From the NCBI GenBank assembly GCA_036897625.1, contig JAYMTA010000023.1:1-64000 (forward strand): a stretch of 64,000 bases of DNA, written 5' to 3'. Of the stretch, positions 35,015 to 48,500 are shown in pieces. The position numbers and the translations under genes are program-made. The stretch's first letter is position 1. Each line of letters starts with the position of its first letter. The notes below the pieces were generated by a model. It worked only from the letters and a program-made list of their open reading frames with translations. It ran no database searches and had not been told where the DNA came from. The stretch is from Pelargonium cotyledonis. Lineage: Eukaryota; Streptophyta; Magnoliopsida; Geraniales; Geraniaceae.

Positions 35015-35880
35015 TTTCGTTGCTTACCCTAGGCGGTTCTAAGCTCGCACACAGTCAGTAAATAAGGTTTAAAAAAGGTAAGGATTCTCAGAGTTACCTG
35101 CTCGTTTCAGGTTGAGAGTTATAATATCATACTCAAGATTCCCCTTCTTCTAATTATTTACTAAACTCCTTAGATTGTGTGAATACTATTAAACAAACGA
35201 TACTCAAAGAGAAAAGAAAGACTCGGTCGGGTTTTTACTAACTCCTTACCTATCTAAGAAATTCTTATAATTTTAAGATTTTAAGGACTAGTAAGACTTT
35301 TTCTAACTAAAACTAGCAAGTCAATCATCTTATTCTAAAAATTCTAAAGGGTATACTAAAACTGGAGTCATTAATCATATAAGACCTTTCCTCTTAATAT
35401 CTCTATCTTTCTCGGAAAAGTTATATATATATTAAGAGAAAACACTATATAAGTCCACTATTCCTTGACGTTTAGCAAAAAGAGTCATATACTGAAAAGA
35501 CATAGCAGTAAGTAAACTTAATAGGACTTTAATCCTACCTTTAGTTGTATTAACTATCCCCCTTTTATATGCGTTTATTATCTGCTCTGAAATTGAATAA
35601 GAAAGATCCGGAGCTCTAGTACTTCATTAGATCTAATAATGGAAAGTTTACAGAGGAGTACCCCTCTTATTTGGATGGATATCCTGCTTTTTAAATCTGC
35701 CTGAATCTACAAATGCACTTTAGTTCCTTCCTTAAAGTAGACATAAATGCCGAAATGCCCGTTCGCTTTTGCACTCTCCCGCTTTGTTTCCTATAAAAGA
35801 ATTCCTTTTATTTACTTTACCCTAAATTACCCCACTGGTTGTTGATAAACAAAGTTAAGTATTCGTGTTAGCCTAAAGAG
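35015..35880. other. Non-coding stretch
   Basis: AT-rich, with nothing recognised. Confidence 0.6.
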
Positions 35881-35883
35881 TCC

Positions 35884-35950
35884 TTAAGGAGTATTCGAAC
35901 CAACAGCGAGTACGTTAATAGGGGAGCGCTCTAACCTCGATTATTTAAGA
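35884..35950 (-). pseudogene. tRNA-like sequence, degenerate
   Basis: The minus strand reads ATCGAGGTTAGAGCGC, CCCCTATTAACG and GCTGTTGGTTCGAATACTCC in tRNA order and spacing. The D arm and B-box are good; the anticodon and T stems are mostly lost. Confidence 0.45.
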
Positions 35951-36365
35951 TAATTAAAAACTGGAGCTAATATTATCTTTTAGTGCTTACTGGAAAACTC
36001 TATGGGGAAGCACACCTCGAAGAGCTTTTTGGAGCACTTATAACTAAGTTTGTTTATATAGTTTACGGAGTGCTGTCAGTAAGAATATTCTTTATCAGTT
36101 TCAAAACGCTTCGGAGTAAAAGGGCTATACCTGCTTGGTGCAAAGTGGCGAACCCTTTTTAAGTTATTTTCGGCTTCGGCATTTAATATATACTTCTAAC
36201 CGGGTCCTTTTACCTATTTTTTTTCCAGAAAAAAGCTAGTATCGGACAGACCAAAAAAGACTATAAACACTAAATCTTAGGTAAGACTAAGTAGCCTAAA
36301 AGCTCTAGTTCAATCTTAAACTTAGACGTTGAAAAGGATTCATCAAAAAGGGAAGCTATCCTAAC

Positions 36366-36475
36366 TTTCTAGACGGTAAAGCACCCATTTTACTGCGATT
36401 TACACCAAACCTCGGGAGGAAAAATTCTTCCTTATAATAGCTACCTACTTAGACAATACACGAGTTCTAGTCCTA
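36366..36475 (+). pseudogene. Weak tRNA-like sequence, possibly interrupted
   Basis: TCTAGACGGTAAAGCACCC resembles a tRNA D arm, followed by an anticodon-like ATTTTACTGCGATT. A B-box-like CGAGTTCTAGTCC appears only at about 36,462, so the copy would be interrupted or the match fortuitous. Confidence 0.25.
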
Positions 36476-36479
36476 TCTT

Positions 36480-39400
36480 ATCCACTTACACTATAAGACA
36501 GCAACTCTAAGGATACGAGGTACAGTCACACAGGAATACATAGATTTTAATTCCCAAGTCTTTATTATTATTATCCAGAATCCAGAAACAAAAGCAAAAA
36601 GAATTCTCCGGGCTTAATGTTTAATATTTACATTTGTCTTTATTTCTAAAATGACTAAAATTTTTAGATTTATTCCATTTATTTAAATTAAGGAGCTACC
36701 AAACAAATAACTCTGTTTATGAGTATCCGCTAAAAGACTTAAGTAAAAACCTTTATCGTGTAAAACCCCCTACTGAAATCTTTCTCACTCAAAAGCGCTT
36801 TGAAAGCCTCAACTCTATTAGATATAGGATACCCAGAATCTTACTTGTTTAGGAATACTAAAAAAAATTATGAGGGCGGAATACGATCTAGAGCTTTATA
36901 GGCACTCTTTAAGAAAGAAACCTGTTCTAAAGTAAGAGTAGCAAGCTAAGATCCCGGAGAGAAATCAACTTCTTACTTACTTTATTCTTGGCGTTTATAT
37001 TTAAAGTGATAGTTTTTATAGTATGTATATGCGTTCTAAAAGTATGGAATAAGTGTATGGAACTTTCTCTTTTTATTTTGTTGATCGATCAAAGGGTTTT
37101 ACTTAACATGCTAAAGGTTCAAATAAACTCAGGGTATCCTGTTTGGTGGCAACTTAATGATATTATTTAGAACTTGAGATTCACCCGTATAATAATAATA
37201 GGATAGATTCCTAGTTATTAAATCTAGTAAAAACCCTTAAAAATAAGAAAATAATAAGATTACTTTATGATATCCCAGATAGGGAAGCCCTAAGTACCAG
37301 TTAAAGAATTTTTGCAATCTTAGCTATCTAAAATTCGTTAAGGATAGTCCTATTATTCATTCTAAAAGAAACTAATAAGCAGCTCCAGTGCAAAATTACT
37401 ATAATCCTAGAGTAGCTCCCAAAATCGTATCTATCCCTGCAAGATAACGAAAGTAATCAAGAATGCAAAACTTGTTTGTATTTTTTGAAAAAGCTAGTTG
37501 TATAAAGTTAACTATTCTATTTGAATACAGGATACCAAATAAAGAGCCCGAGAGCCCGAGTTTTTTGTAATAAACAAGCTTGCATCTGAATGAAATTCCT
37601 GTAACTTTAAAACTAATAAGAGCTTCTTAATATTAATAATAACCGCACCTAATACGCGGGGTCCCTTGTTTAAGATACTAGCAAAACCCTTGTACAGCAG
37701 GACTCAACCTATTATGATTTAGTAATCAGTATTTTATTGTATCTGATGAAAGCTACCCTCCTCACTTGGAAACCAAATTCTATTAAGTAAGTGATTTTGA
37801 TATAGATTGGGAACTTCAATACTAAACTTTGGTAAAAACCTTCCAATACATACCTGAAATACTTATGCAAGCTTTTTTTTTACTTAAAAACGTATTCAAT
37901 TCAAAAGACTCCAGTATAAATTAAAAATAATAGGACAAGCAGGGGATTCCTTTAATATCTTGAAAAGTCAAAGTAGTAGCTAATATAACACCTTAGATAA
38001 ATTTACTTAACCCGACGATATCAAATGAAGAAAGTCGGCTCGTGTTTAGGGGTGCTCCGTAAGGGTAATATATACTAAGATCTATTTTTGGTTGTTTAAA
38101 AGGAAACCCGGTTCACGTAGTTACAAGTAAGTACAGTTAGAAAGAAGGGCTTTGTATAGGCGGTTTCCTTCATTAAGCTTTGCTAACAATATCGATCTAG
38201 TAATTTTGAAGACGAGTCAATTTCTATTTTGGCTGAAGGAGAACGAATCTTAGCTCTTTTTCTTGATACTAGTAAAACGGGTTAGTTTATATTAGTATTA
38301 GCTAGTTAAAGGCACCCTTTTTGGTAGGTAATTAGAACAGAGATAAAAGACCTCTAATAATAGATGCACATTATGTACATTACTCTCAGCTATCCTCTTG
38401 TGGACCCCCTTGTTAAGAAAGGCCTGACTGCATTTTATATCAAAATTTCTTACTATACTTAATAAGAAAGGTATTATAAAAACAAAACTTGAAAAAAGCT
38501 TAACACTGGGGTGTATAATATGAAAGAAAAAAAAAGAGTTCTGTCCTACCTATTTGATTGTAAGGGGCTTAGCACTCTACGTCTTTAGCATAGATTCTAC
38601 GAGAACTCAGTTTAGTTTAGTCTATAAAAGCTTTCCTGGTAATCGACATTTTTGTACAACTAAAAGTTCTTTCATTATATACTTTGAAGTTTAAATAAAA
38701 TATATATTAAAGAGAAGCTATAGAAATAGAAAAATATGGAGCCCCTTCTTATTCATTCATTAAAAAGGGTATCTCATTATCGTATAAGGAATCGAATACG
38801 CCAGATTTTAATACTAGAATTCAGTATAGAATATAAATTTTATACAGCCCGAGTTATGGAGAATAAAGAAATAGTTACAAAACCATACGTAAGTAGATCG
38901 CTCGTTAACTGCTAAGTTTTTAATAGCTAAAGTTCCTTCTTCTATGTATGATTCGGAATCCGGGAACTCCCCGTATAATTGGAATAGCTACAGCTTTTTT
39001 AAGAATAGATAACCCTTCTTTCAAATGAGGGGAGTCTTGCAGTTAAGTTTTTTTTTTTTATGACCCTCACGAGCCCTATTATTTTACCTAAAATTACTCT
39101 TATATCTATTAGAATTTTTGAATGGATAGCAGCATACTTTCTTAATTTAAAAATATTGAGGTTTATTAATTATTAAAAGGGGGACCCCTAGTTATTTAAA
39201 GTACTAAACTTTTTTTTCTAGAAAGTGCGAGGAATAAATATTAGAACCTTCTTCAGAGGAGTTCCCTTTCTTAAAGGCGAAACTTAGACTTTGGATTTTT
39301 GCTTTACTTTATTCTATAACATTCAATTATACAACTCCACTTTAGGACTTAACCGGAAAGCTTTGTCAATAAATCCCTGTCTCGTTATACAAATTTGTAA

Positions 39401-39600
39401 ACTAACACTAAATTTAGCTTATTTTTCTTGCTCGCAGTCTTGCGCTCAAAATGAATTCTTTCTATACTATAGTATATATCGCATTTCTAGGAATCTCCCT
39501 AAGATCCCAATTCAGTTAACTTTATTCGTTGTTCAACTCAAAAGGGAAACAACTTTCCTTATATTAGTAACTACAAAGGGCAAGAGAAAGATACACCTTA
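36480..39600. other. Non-coding stretch
   Basis: No recognisable gene. A GAGCCC tandem lies near 37,544. The longest ATG frame of the window (107 codons, 39,291-39,614) ends here; it has no recognisable motif and is at chance length. Confidence 0.5.
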
Positions 39601-39607
39601 ATGAACT

Positions 39608-39781
39608 CTATTAGCTAATAACTACAAGAATTCTAATAGAATAAGTAGTACAGGTTATAAGACAGGGAATATAGAGGATCCTAGTAAGACTAAAGCTAGA
39701 GTTATTATCAAGACAGGTAGTAAGGCTCATAAGGTAAGTACAGCTCGTGAAAAAGCTATCAGGATCTCATTTACTCTATGA
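39608..39781 (+). other. KAHK-family segment E, open without ATG
   Basis: Fifty-seven sense codons precede TGA, with a TGA just upstream and no ATG. Parts in order: LLANNYKNSNRISSTGYKTG, NIEDPSKTKARVIIKTG, SKAHKVSTAREKAIRI. LLANNYKNS aligns with LLAIGYKRS of the 27.9-kb frame, and KAHKVSTA with RAHKGSTI, at the same spacing order. ATA or TTG could start it in an organellar code, but loss of the start is equally possible. This is the best evidence that the family extends beyond the 27-33-kb cluster. Confidence 0.4.
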
Positions 39782-39789
39782 ATATTAAG

Positions 39790-41055
39790 TTTTTGCCTCT
39801 TATTTAAGTGTTTACAAAGCCTGCTTTTATTCTAGGCAATCCCGTTTTTAATCCTAATCTATATTCCATCACATGTTCAACTAGTACTCGATACTCGTCA
39901 GGGACTCTAAAGGTATAGCAAGTACTAGCCTATCCCTGTCAAATTTGGTAGCATAGTTATAAGAAAAAGAGTCCCATATATTGTATTCCTTGTTTAATTA
40001 TTTAAACTTGGATTTAGGTTACAAAGTTCTTAACGTTACTAGCTAAAGAGAAGCTGTAGGATCCTGACAAAAAGGGGGATTTTAAGAATTTATTAGTGAT
40101 TTTATGAAGCTTCCTAAAGGAGATTGTAGTGAATTCTGTTAAGGATTTATAAACTTTTGTTGAAGAGGATTCCTTATTTAGCTATGAAGGCGCTTCTGAG
40201 GACCTTTGATCATAGATGTTAAAACGCGCCCTTTCCTCCCCAACCCCAGGTATAATATGCGGTTCGAACCTATGCTTTGGGATTTACCCTCTCCCTTCAG
40301 AAACAGTTATCAATCTGATACTAATCAACTAAATTTCAAGAGCCCACTTATAACTATAACAAGGGTGGGCGTACGGGTTCCATATGCTTTATTATTATGC
40401 TAAACGAGTGCAATTCTCTTTCTTGAAATGTATAGAGCGGTAAACTTCAGTATCTCACCCCTAACCTAATAGTCCTAAAAGAAATCTATACCAACACTAA
40501 TTTTCTACTGGCCTTCCTAAGTTTTTACTAGGAACTTTCTCTTAGTACTAATGGTAGTGCGAATCCTATTTCAGAATTGGCTTGCAGCTAAGCTTTTTGA
40601 TAATATTTTTAAATATTTGTTCCGCTTAATTTGACAAGAATCCCTCGAGGAAAGTCAGTTTAAGCAGGAGATCCCTTAATTTCTTTTTCCTTTACCAAAT
40701 ATGAAGTTTTTACGTGATAAGCCCTTATTTTACCACTTTTATAATAAGCCCCACAGGATGTAGGTATAAGAGATTTTAGCAATTAGGATCCAAATTAATG
40801 ACGGATTTACTAATTATTTAAATCTTCCGAAATAGAGTTTAGTTTACAAAACCCCTTTTTGCACCTTTATGGAATATAGACAAGATAAAACCAATTCTCT
40901 CGGTTAAAAAAAAAGCTTTCTTAGTTTTATACTTATTAACTAAAAAGGGGTCACTTTAAAAAATATACAGATAAGAGCCGCTTTTGACAATCGTTTAGAT
41001 AGAAATTTCTTGTTAAGCAATCCGGTCCAAAAGCGTATATGTTATTGATAGAGCA
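39790..41055. other. Non-coding stretch
   Basis: A GCGGTTCGAACC near 40,259 recalls a T arm without other tRNA parts. Nothing else is recognised. Confidence 0.5.
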
Positions 41056-41061
41056 AGAACC

Positions 41062-41139
41062 CCGGAGTATATTTTGGTTGGTAAACAACTCACACGACTT
41101 CTGAGCTAAAAATGCGGGTTCAAGTCGTGTCTCCGCCAA
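41062..41139 (+). pseudogene. tRNA-like sequence ending CTCCGCCA
   Basis: The unit starts CCCGGAG and ends CTCCGCC followed by A. Five of seven acceptor positions pair. TTTTGGTTGGTAAACA sits in the D-arm position and GCGGGTTCAAGTC in the T arm. The T stem has one mismatch and two G-U pairs. The anticodon region CGACTTCTGAGCT has no clean stem. The retained acceptor pairing and 3' A make it one of the better candidates for a once-functional tRNA. Confidence 0.5.
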
Positions 41140-41144
41140 AGAAA

Positions 41145-44100
41145 ACCTTTTCTTATTTTAAATGAATTCGATTACTTGTTTAGAACCTGCGGATCTCTAT
41201 TCGGAAAAAGAAAACTTATTGGAAATCCCTTAGTTTACCCTAACAATGTTATAGATTTCTAAACCAGGGTTTGTAATTCTACACTACGTTACATAAAGAA
41301 CATTACTCTCTTAACAATAATTCGTCAAGTACAGAGTACCTAAAGTTAAATCCTTTAAACTTGCGAACAAACAGAGGCCCGTAAAAGCATATAAAACCCT
41401 CGTAGGCATTATCCTTATATACTAAACTCTATATTTGAACTCAGGAAGCCCATATACCAACCATTATAAAAGGGAGTGCCCCAGGGAAACACCTAAATAT
41501 CTAAGCACTTTCCAAAGGACTCTTATTAATACTCATACTTAGACTAGTGTCTTCAGTCTGGCTGAAAAAGTGTCCCATATTCTTTTTGATTAATTCGTGA
41601 GAAAGCCGAGTCATTTAGAAAACCTAAATAAAGGGGAGTTCCTAGCTTATGCCAATCCTTTCAAAGGTACCTCGGAAATGAGAAAAGTAGCTTTCCTTGT
41701 TGTAAAGTTTTACTATGCGGTATTCTCAAAACTACTTATAATCCAAGTTTTATTTCAAACCTAGAAAGATCTTGACTTCTTAAAGAGTTCTTTAAGTATC
41801 TAACTAGTTTAAGTATAGCTAAGAAGAGACACTTGTTTGACTAATCTTACAATATAGCTGTGATCCATAGTATTGAAAAATGCAACTTAAGAATTCGTTT
41901 AGGATTGCCCTTTTCTTTTGCTGAGATTTGCCATTTGTTAAAGTGTATTTAACCCAAAATAAAGTGCTCGTAGGTTGGTGATAAATACCTATTAGTAGGA
42001 GATCGAATTTCGCTTTTTATGCATTAATATTTCCTTGAGTTTGACTCCTAAAAAGCTTCCTCAATTTAGAGAGGGATAAATAATTAAGCTATAAAACTCT
42101 GTGCTCCAACAATGAACATAGAAGGATTTGGTCTAAAAGCCTAAAGAGATTTCAGTTTATAATGTTAAAAGGTAGAACACAGTGCAAGATCTATAAATTC
42201 ACATAAGTAATTGACGCTACTTTTAGAGGTTCCCTTATTAAAATTAAAAATAGAGTAATGTAACGTGCATTATTATACATGGATTAGAACTGCATACAGC
42301 TTATGATCTGAAACTGCTTCCACATAAAGTATCCATTTGCCTTTCCCAGGCCTCAGTCATTTATTGTAAGTTCTTACCAATAGTATTACATCCTTTGTTG
42401 ATCCCTGAACTATAAGTTTGAAATCTTCTCACAATTTAAAAAACTTGGTGCGCGTCTATCGGGTCCTTTTCATATTGCGAGCCGGGGGTTAAGAGAAGTC
42501 CTCCTAAAAGCCTTACCTCAGGGGATACCCTTGTAGGACTATTTATACTTGAAACTTTTAATGATAAATATGAATAAGATCCCAAAGAGATTAGACTAAG
42601 AATTAAGAATTCACCAGAAATAATAACTAAAGGCACTAAATATTATCTAAAGAAATGGACTTGTCAATACAACTGGGTGATGTCATACTTATCCAAAGGT
42701 TTTGTAACATGTAGTATTTTCACGAAGTTGTTGGCAATATAAATTGTATTGAGTAGAACCGAGAGAATTTCCAATACCATGATAATAAGGATCTGTCGAG
42801 TAAAGATGTCAAAGATCTGAAGGGATTCGTCAAGTTGATCAATTTGGGTTTCCTATTGAAAAAAGCTTTCTATTTAACATCACAATTTTTCTCATTTGTG
42901 CTTTAATCTTTGAGTTATGGGTCTTTATAGAGCAAAGCTAGGTAGTTTTTTCAGCCAAGAGTTACCATCAAAAGGAAGGTCTTCCGATTCAGAAAGTTGA
43001 ACTCAACTACTGCTTTACGCAGGACTAAAGGCAAGATATATCTTACTTAATCATAGTGGATTAGACCTTGTTCCTTTTCTTATGAGTTGCTCTAGTTTTC
43101 TTAACCCTGGGCAATTTCTTGGATAATCCTCGCTTCTCTTAGTCTATATAGTATGGCACTTGAACTTATGTTTTTTCTAAAAATAAAAAGAGGTGCTTTC
43201 CCGAGAAGGGGCTCTTCCCGGAAGGTTTCTCGTTAGCAGGAGGACCCAGAGCTAATAAGATTAAGTAAATAAAAGAGGAAAAACTTGAGTACTCAGTTGG
43301 GCATTTTGTGCAAATTACTACTTAATATTTAGATTATGAGTATATACGCACCCTCTAGCTTTTCTAGAATAAAATACGAATAAACAGTTGTTTCAGAGAA
43401 GGGCTTACAATTGTAAAGAATTCGAATTTCTACTTTAAAAAACTTACCTACACCTCCGATATCTTGCCGTCAAATGGCTCAGAGAAACTGGAATTGAGCT
43501 AACTTTATTACCGGATACCAGTTCTGTTTTTTGTACAATTAAGAGCCTTTTTTGGCAGAGCTATACTTTTCGTGAGGCTTCCCCAGTAGGTTAAAAGGGA
43601 TAAAGTCTCTCGAGTCTCTTAACAATCTCTTTATATATTCTTAATACTTTGTACAATTTTACAGGTGAGAAATGCCTATGTTTGTTTCAATTTTTCATGG
43701 TATTCCTAACGTAGGCTAGTAAATAAGATATTAAAGTCCTACATATTATGGACTCAAAAAGTAGAAGCTTTTATTGTATTTACTTTCAGCCAAAGCAGTA
43801 CATATCCGGGTTTGCGTATCGTACAAAGCAAAGGAAGCCGCCTACACTACACTTAGCATACATATTCTGTAACATAAGTCGTAAAGGTTAGTTCCTATAT
43901 TATAATAAATAATAAGACAGCTGAGTGAGCATTCTTAGAAGTAAAATTGAAATAGTAGGTACCTTTTCCTAAAGCTTAGGCTCGCTTGTAGAATTCATTA
44001 ACTGTAATGACACCTCCTAGAAATTCTTATTGCTTTAAACTCTTAAACTAAGGGAAATCCCTTAAGAGGTCTCTTCCTTGGTTACTAGAACCTCAAGCCC

Positions 44101-44550
44101 GGGAGTTTAGAAAGACCCTACTAGCTTTAGCTCTAAGTTTTAGAACACCCTGTTCAGTAAAAAACTCTAGTTACAATACTCCTCGATCAGTGAATAAAGG
44201 CTCTAACGCAACCAATTCTATCTTGACAAAAAGTAGTATACAAATTGAAATGAAAAGACTCTAAACATTTCCTTATTTAGAGATCCTACTCTCTGTTCTG
44301 GGTCTGGGCTAGAGGACTTAGTCAGAGACTCCTTCTATTTTTACTCAATACTCGCTTTAACTCGCTTTAGGTCCTTTTGCTAACTAGAAAACAGGGCAAC
44401 AATAAGAAATGATCCCTTAGTTCTACCCTTCACTGTAAATAATTGACTTTAGCTTCAGTTCGTTTACTGGAAACTCTTTAACCAAAATACAAAAACACAA
44501 GAATACTTTGGTTCTAATCTCATGAACTTATTAATGACTTACTCAATAAT
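41145..44550. other. Non-coding stretch
   Basis: No recognisable gene in 3.4 kb. The short frame at 42,436-42,636 (minus) has no motif. An isolated AAAAGGTAGAACACAG near 42,166 recalls a tRNA D arm. Confidence 0.5.
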
Positions 44551-44557
44551 CCTAACC

Positions 44558-44725
44558 TTAAAGGGGACCTATTCTCTTCAGAGCTACACCTTTCAGGATA
44601 CCTACACTCTTAGCCTGGATCTTACTCTTAGCAGTAGTACTCTTGATCTTATGAGCTATACCCTCTTTCTTAATACCTAGAACTAGACCCAAAATTACAC
44701 CTATCTTAATCTTAAACAGATCCAT
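44558..44725 (-). CDS. Best-preserved KAHK-family frame, 55 codons
   Basis: An ATG at 44,725 and TAA at 44,558-44,560 bound an uninterrupted 55-codon frame. The N-terminus MDLFKIKIGVILGLVLGIKK has a short hydrophobic core flanked by lysines. Then follow GIAHKIKSTTAKSKIQAKSV and GILKGVALKRIGPL. GIAHK, KIQ and SVGI match segments at 29.2, 32.9 and 53.8 kb, and the AHK-x-x-ST order matches 27.9 and 39.6 kb. About a quarter of residues are Lys or Arg. Codons are mainly AAG, GGT, GCT, AGT, ATA and GTA. The N-terminal core could be a small membrane or targeting segment. No known family is recognised. Confidence 0.4.
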   Translation of the reverse strand: MDLFKIKIGVILGLVLGIKKEGIAHKIKSTTAKSKIQAKSVGILKGVALKRIGPL

Positions 44726-44729
44726 TTTA

Positions 44730-45425
44730 TTAAGACAAGAAAAACTGGAAATACCCAGACTTATTATCCAATATTGAGTACTAAACTTGAAGAACCCCCG
44801 TTTGACAATACTTCATTTCTAGATTCCTTAGAAATTGATAGGGAATCCTATCTTGCTTACTTATGAGTTATACCTTGTACTTAAAAGCCGTACTCTTCAT
44901 GATAACTCTACCCCTATCAGCTCTACAATGAAGAAGAAGCTCTATACCCATAAAATTCACAAGAAAGGCAACTTTTTGTGGCTACAAGGGAACGCAGTTG
45001 TTATAACAGATAATAATATTGGATCCCTACTCTCTTAGAATATTTATTTGGAAAGGTTGTTCATAGTAGATGGGACTGTAAAACTAAGGTTAAGAAAAGA
45101 AGTTGTACTTTATTGATTAGTTTAAGGGACAAGAATCCCTATTTTTAGGCAGGTTTTTCCACTCAGTAGAAAGAAAAGGTAATCGCTACTCTTCTATTTT
45201 TTAAGTATTCTTTTGTTCGGAAAGTACTTGTTTCTCATTAAATTTGTACAAGTACAGTTGAGTTCTATGGACAAACCTCACCCTTCCAAATTACAGCTTA
45301 TCGGGGAGTCCTTAATAGTTAGTAATCAATACCTCACCAATGGCGGAAGTTTAAAAGGAGAATTATCTGTCTTTTTAGAGAATCTTTTCTATCTTGCGGG
45401 CGGATCGCTAGGTAGCAACAAGTAT
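44730..45425. other. Non-coding stretch with short frames
   Basis: A 67-codon frame at 44,835-45,038 contains STMKKKLYTHKIHKKGN, loosely like KAHK members but without the shared motifs in order. A 75-codon frame at 45,213-45,440 is not recognised. Confidence 0.4.
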
Positions 45426-45430
45426 TTTAA

Positions 45431-45507
45431 TTGTGGGTAATACGACTTGAACCCACAACGGCTATGTTACCCTGGGCAGGTCGGTGCCTTCTAAACCCCG
45501 ATTGGGA
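45431..45507 (-). pseudogene. tRNA-like sequence, degenerate
   Basis: The minus strand reads GGTTTAGAAGGCACC (D arm), GACCTGCCCAGGGT (anticodon region) and GTGGGTTCAAGTCGT (T arm), with TACCCAC as a possible acceptor 3' strand. The layout and length are right. The anticodon stem and the 5' acceptor strand are poor; GCC or CCC would suggest Gly but T33 is missing. Confidence 0.45.
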
Positions 45508-45509
45508 TT

Positions 45510-48500
45510 GTAATTTAATTAAAAGATTATAATTTTATAGGTATCCTTGGGTGTCTCTGTAGATTTTTAAGGTAAAGCCGTCCGAGGTAAGCGCTGAAAC
45601 AAAAGGAATGCATAGTTATAGATAGGGGCACAGTCCACATAAATTTGCCTTCATGAGTATAGCCTATCTTGGGTTTAGAGAGTATGTCTATATTCATTTA
45701 TTTCAGTTGGTTGTTTTGTGTTCATTGATAATAGAGGATTCTTAGAGATAATGCAATATGAGAAAGTAGTGGTTTTCCATCTTTTTAGACTCAAGAAAGC
45801 CCGTTGTAGCTGGATTCCACCCATATCTTTCCCAGGTTGATAGCTCTTATTAGTGTCTATCTTCTTAGGCAGTGAGTTACTTTTCTCTATAAGGCATAGT
45901 TAGTAGGATCCAAAACACACGCTTTTTGAGGTTAATACGAAGCTGCTAGATGAAGAGATACATTATTCAGTGACTTAGCTAACTGATTACCTACTTTCCT
46001 CTTGAGGCCTAAGATTAGGACATAGTTGGACAATATGTAAAAATAAATAATACCATTATATCTTTGTTCAATGAATATAGGACCTTGTATTTACTCTATA
46101 GGAACAAACCCACCTTACATTCAGATACTGGTATATATACAAGCACTTCTTTATATACGGATTACCCCTTTTCTGCTAGCTGCTTAATTACTAGACTTAA
46201 AAAAAAAAAAGCTACATCCAATTTTTGTAAAGAATATTTAACTGTTGTACTTAAACTTTAAGCTAAGTTATCTATCTTGAAATAACCCTCTGGAACTACG
46301 CCCTAACCCCTTAATAATACTATTAAATTCTAGCACTGCGCACATAAAAGGTTCAGAATGACAGGTTTGGTATACCACGACCGATATGTTTTAGATATAC
46401 TCTGGTTAATTGTTACTATATAAAATGCTCTATAATTAAGGGTTTAGGTTCTATAAGAGATCATAAACTGTTGGGATTTACCTCTTCTTTAGACAAAAAA
46501 TATAGAGTAAGTTATTTATATACTTTGTTAATTGCTTTATACTGTGGAGTACACTTTTATATATTTCGAGATACCTAATTATTCATGCCAGTTTCAGGGA
46601 ATAATATATAATATATTTTACCGTTGATCAGTAATTAAAAATATGGGACCACCTTATAGTAACTAGAATTATGAATTATATTGGTTAGGAATCTTTTATA
46701 ACATCCCTTTTGTTTGCAACCCCCGCGGGATACACTTCTACGGGGATCCTTTAACAACAAGGATTTCATTACTGAATAGATATCAGGTAGACCTTTTATG
46801 TTATGATTCTTCGCGAGCAGTACAACTTAATTACAAAAACTTTAGACTTTGTAGTGACAAACTTCTTATAATCAAACTTATTTCTATGTGTTTTAAAGTA
46901 AGTATGCTTAAGTGATTTGGAGTCCCCATTAAGTAGGTGACCCCTACCATATCTGAGTTATCGTATTAAACAAGAGTTTCCTTTTGTTTCACTTTGTATT
47001 TGTGATTGTATAACCGCCAGTAATAAAAAGAGTTGTCAGGCCTTGCAGTTTTACTAGATTTATAATATATTGTAGTTTCTCTTCGAGGAGGTTCTGTTAA
47101 GTGATCCCGTAGCATTGATTATCGTTGAGATAGATATCCTCATATCTTATTCATACCCTTGCTTGCGCTTTGTCTTGAGGTTTTATAAGATCTTTTGCTT
47201 GGTTGCCCTTTTTTCTATTGTCACGGGTCCTCTTAATAAATCCTTGCCTTGACTGCTTGGGACTAGCTAGAGACAAAAAGAGGATCCTATTTTCGTAACA
47301 CCAAATTTTGTTTTGTTTGGTATGGTTGTAAACCTTCATTCAACTGAATTCTTTTGCCGACGGCATACTGAATAATTATATTACTTACTGTTTTCTGAAC
47401 TTTTCCCCAAAAACCTTGCAAAGTCACTAAGACAAAAGGTAGGTTTTTGAGGTGGAAATAAAGCTTTCCGATGCCAGCGATATCCAAAAGAGATAAGGTT
47501 GCCAGAGATATTTAATGAGTATATCGTAGACACTTCCTACTAAGTAAAAAGGGCTCTTTTCAGATGGAGATACCCCGAGTATTTGCTTCTCATCCTGTTA
47601 CTTTAATGCGAAAAAATCAAAGTCAGTTTAAACTAAAGAGAAAATCTTACCGAGCTTACTTCAATATATTCTCATGAGTAATTTAGCGCAACAAGTATAA
47701 AGTTATTTGTCCTTTAAATTATCGGTGGGAGTCTAGTCTTTACCCATATACTCTAGATCTTTCTATTTACTTCAGGTACATTAGCCTGCTCTTCGGAGTT
47801 TGACTCGGATCCTAACTGATGGAGAAAACGTTTACCACAGGATTGTCGCTGTAGAAGACTCTCTATTTTAGTCCTCTCGAAAGGCACCTTCCGGACACCT
47901 TGCTGGATAACTTAGCATATTTTACTGGATTCGTCACTTTTAAAAAACGCAGGGTAATTCTCTATTTTGATAAGTTGGTATTTCTTTATTTTTGTAATAG
48001 TAATGAAAGTGTTTGCTTTGTTGCCCAAGTCCTCAAGGTAAGTGTGGGTCGTTGTTTTTTAGCTCCATTGTATTACCGTTCTTAGTTCACAAGAGCCGGA
48101 TCCTTTAATTAAGTGAGTCCTTGGCTATTTAATATAGTTTTAAATACGTACTTATATATCGAGTCACGGGATACTGGAATAGATAGTACTTAACTTCGAA
48201 TAGCCACTAAAACTAAAGCCCAGCAAAGCTAAGCCTAAAATTATAAGAATCTCTGCGATTCTGGGGTGTATTGTTCTTAGTTTTTATTAATAAGAAGAGT
48301 GGATCTATCTTATGATGTTTCCGCGATTAAGTTAAACCCTATACGTTGCGCGGACTCTTTAATTCTTTAGGATCTTTAATAATAGGAATGGTTCGGAGTT
48401 TCTATTCAGTCTTATACTTATAGTAACGTATTACTTATCATTAATATAGTATCCCCGAGACAAACAAATGAGTACTGATGTTAACACTTAAATTTTAGGA

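Noticed and set aside
39291-39614. 107-codon frame, longest in the window
   Set aside because: No recognisable domain, at chance length, and biased codon use is absent.
40240-40275. GCGGTTCGAACC as a tRNA T arm
   Set aside because: The core is itself palindromic and there is no A-box on either strand at the right distance.
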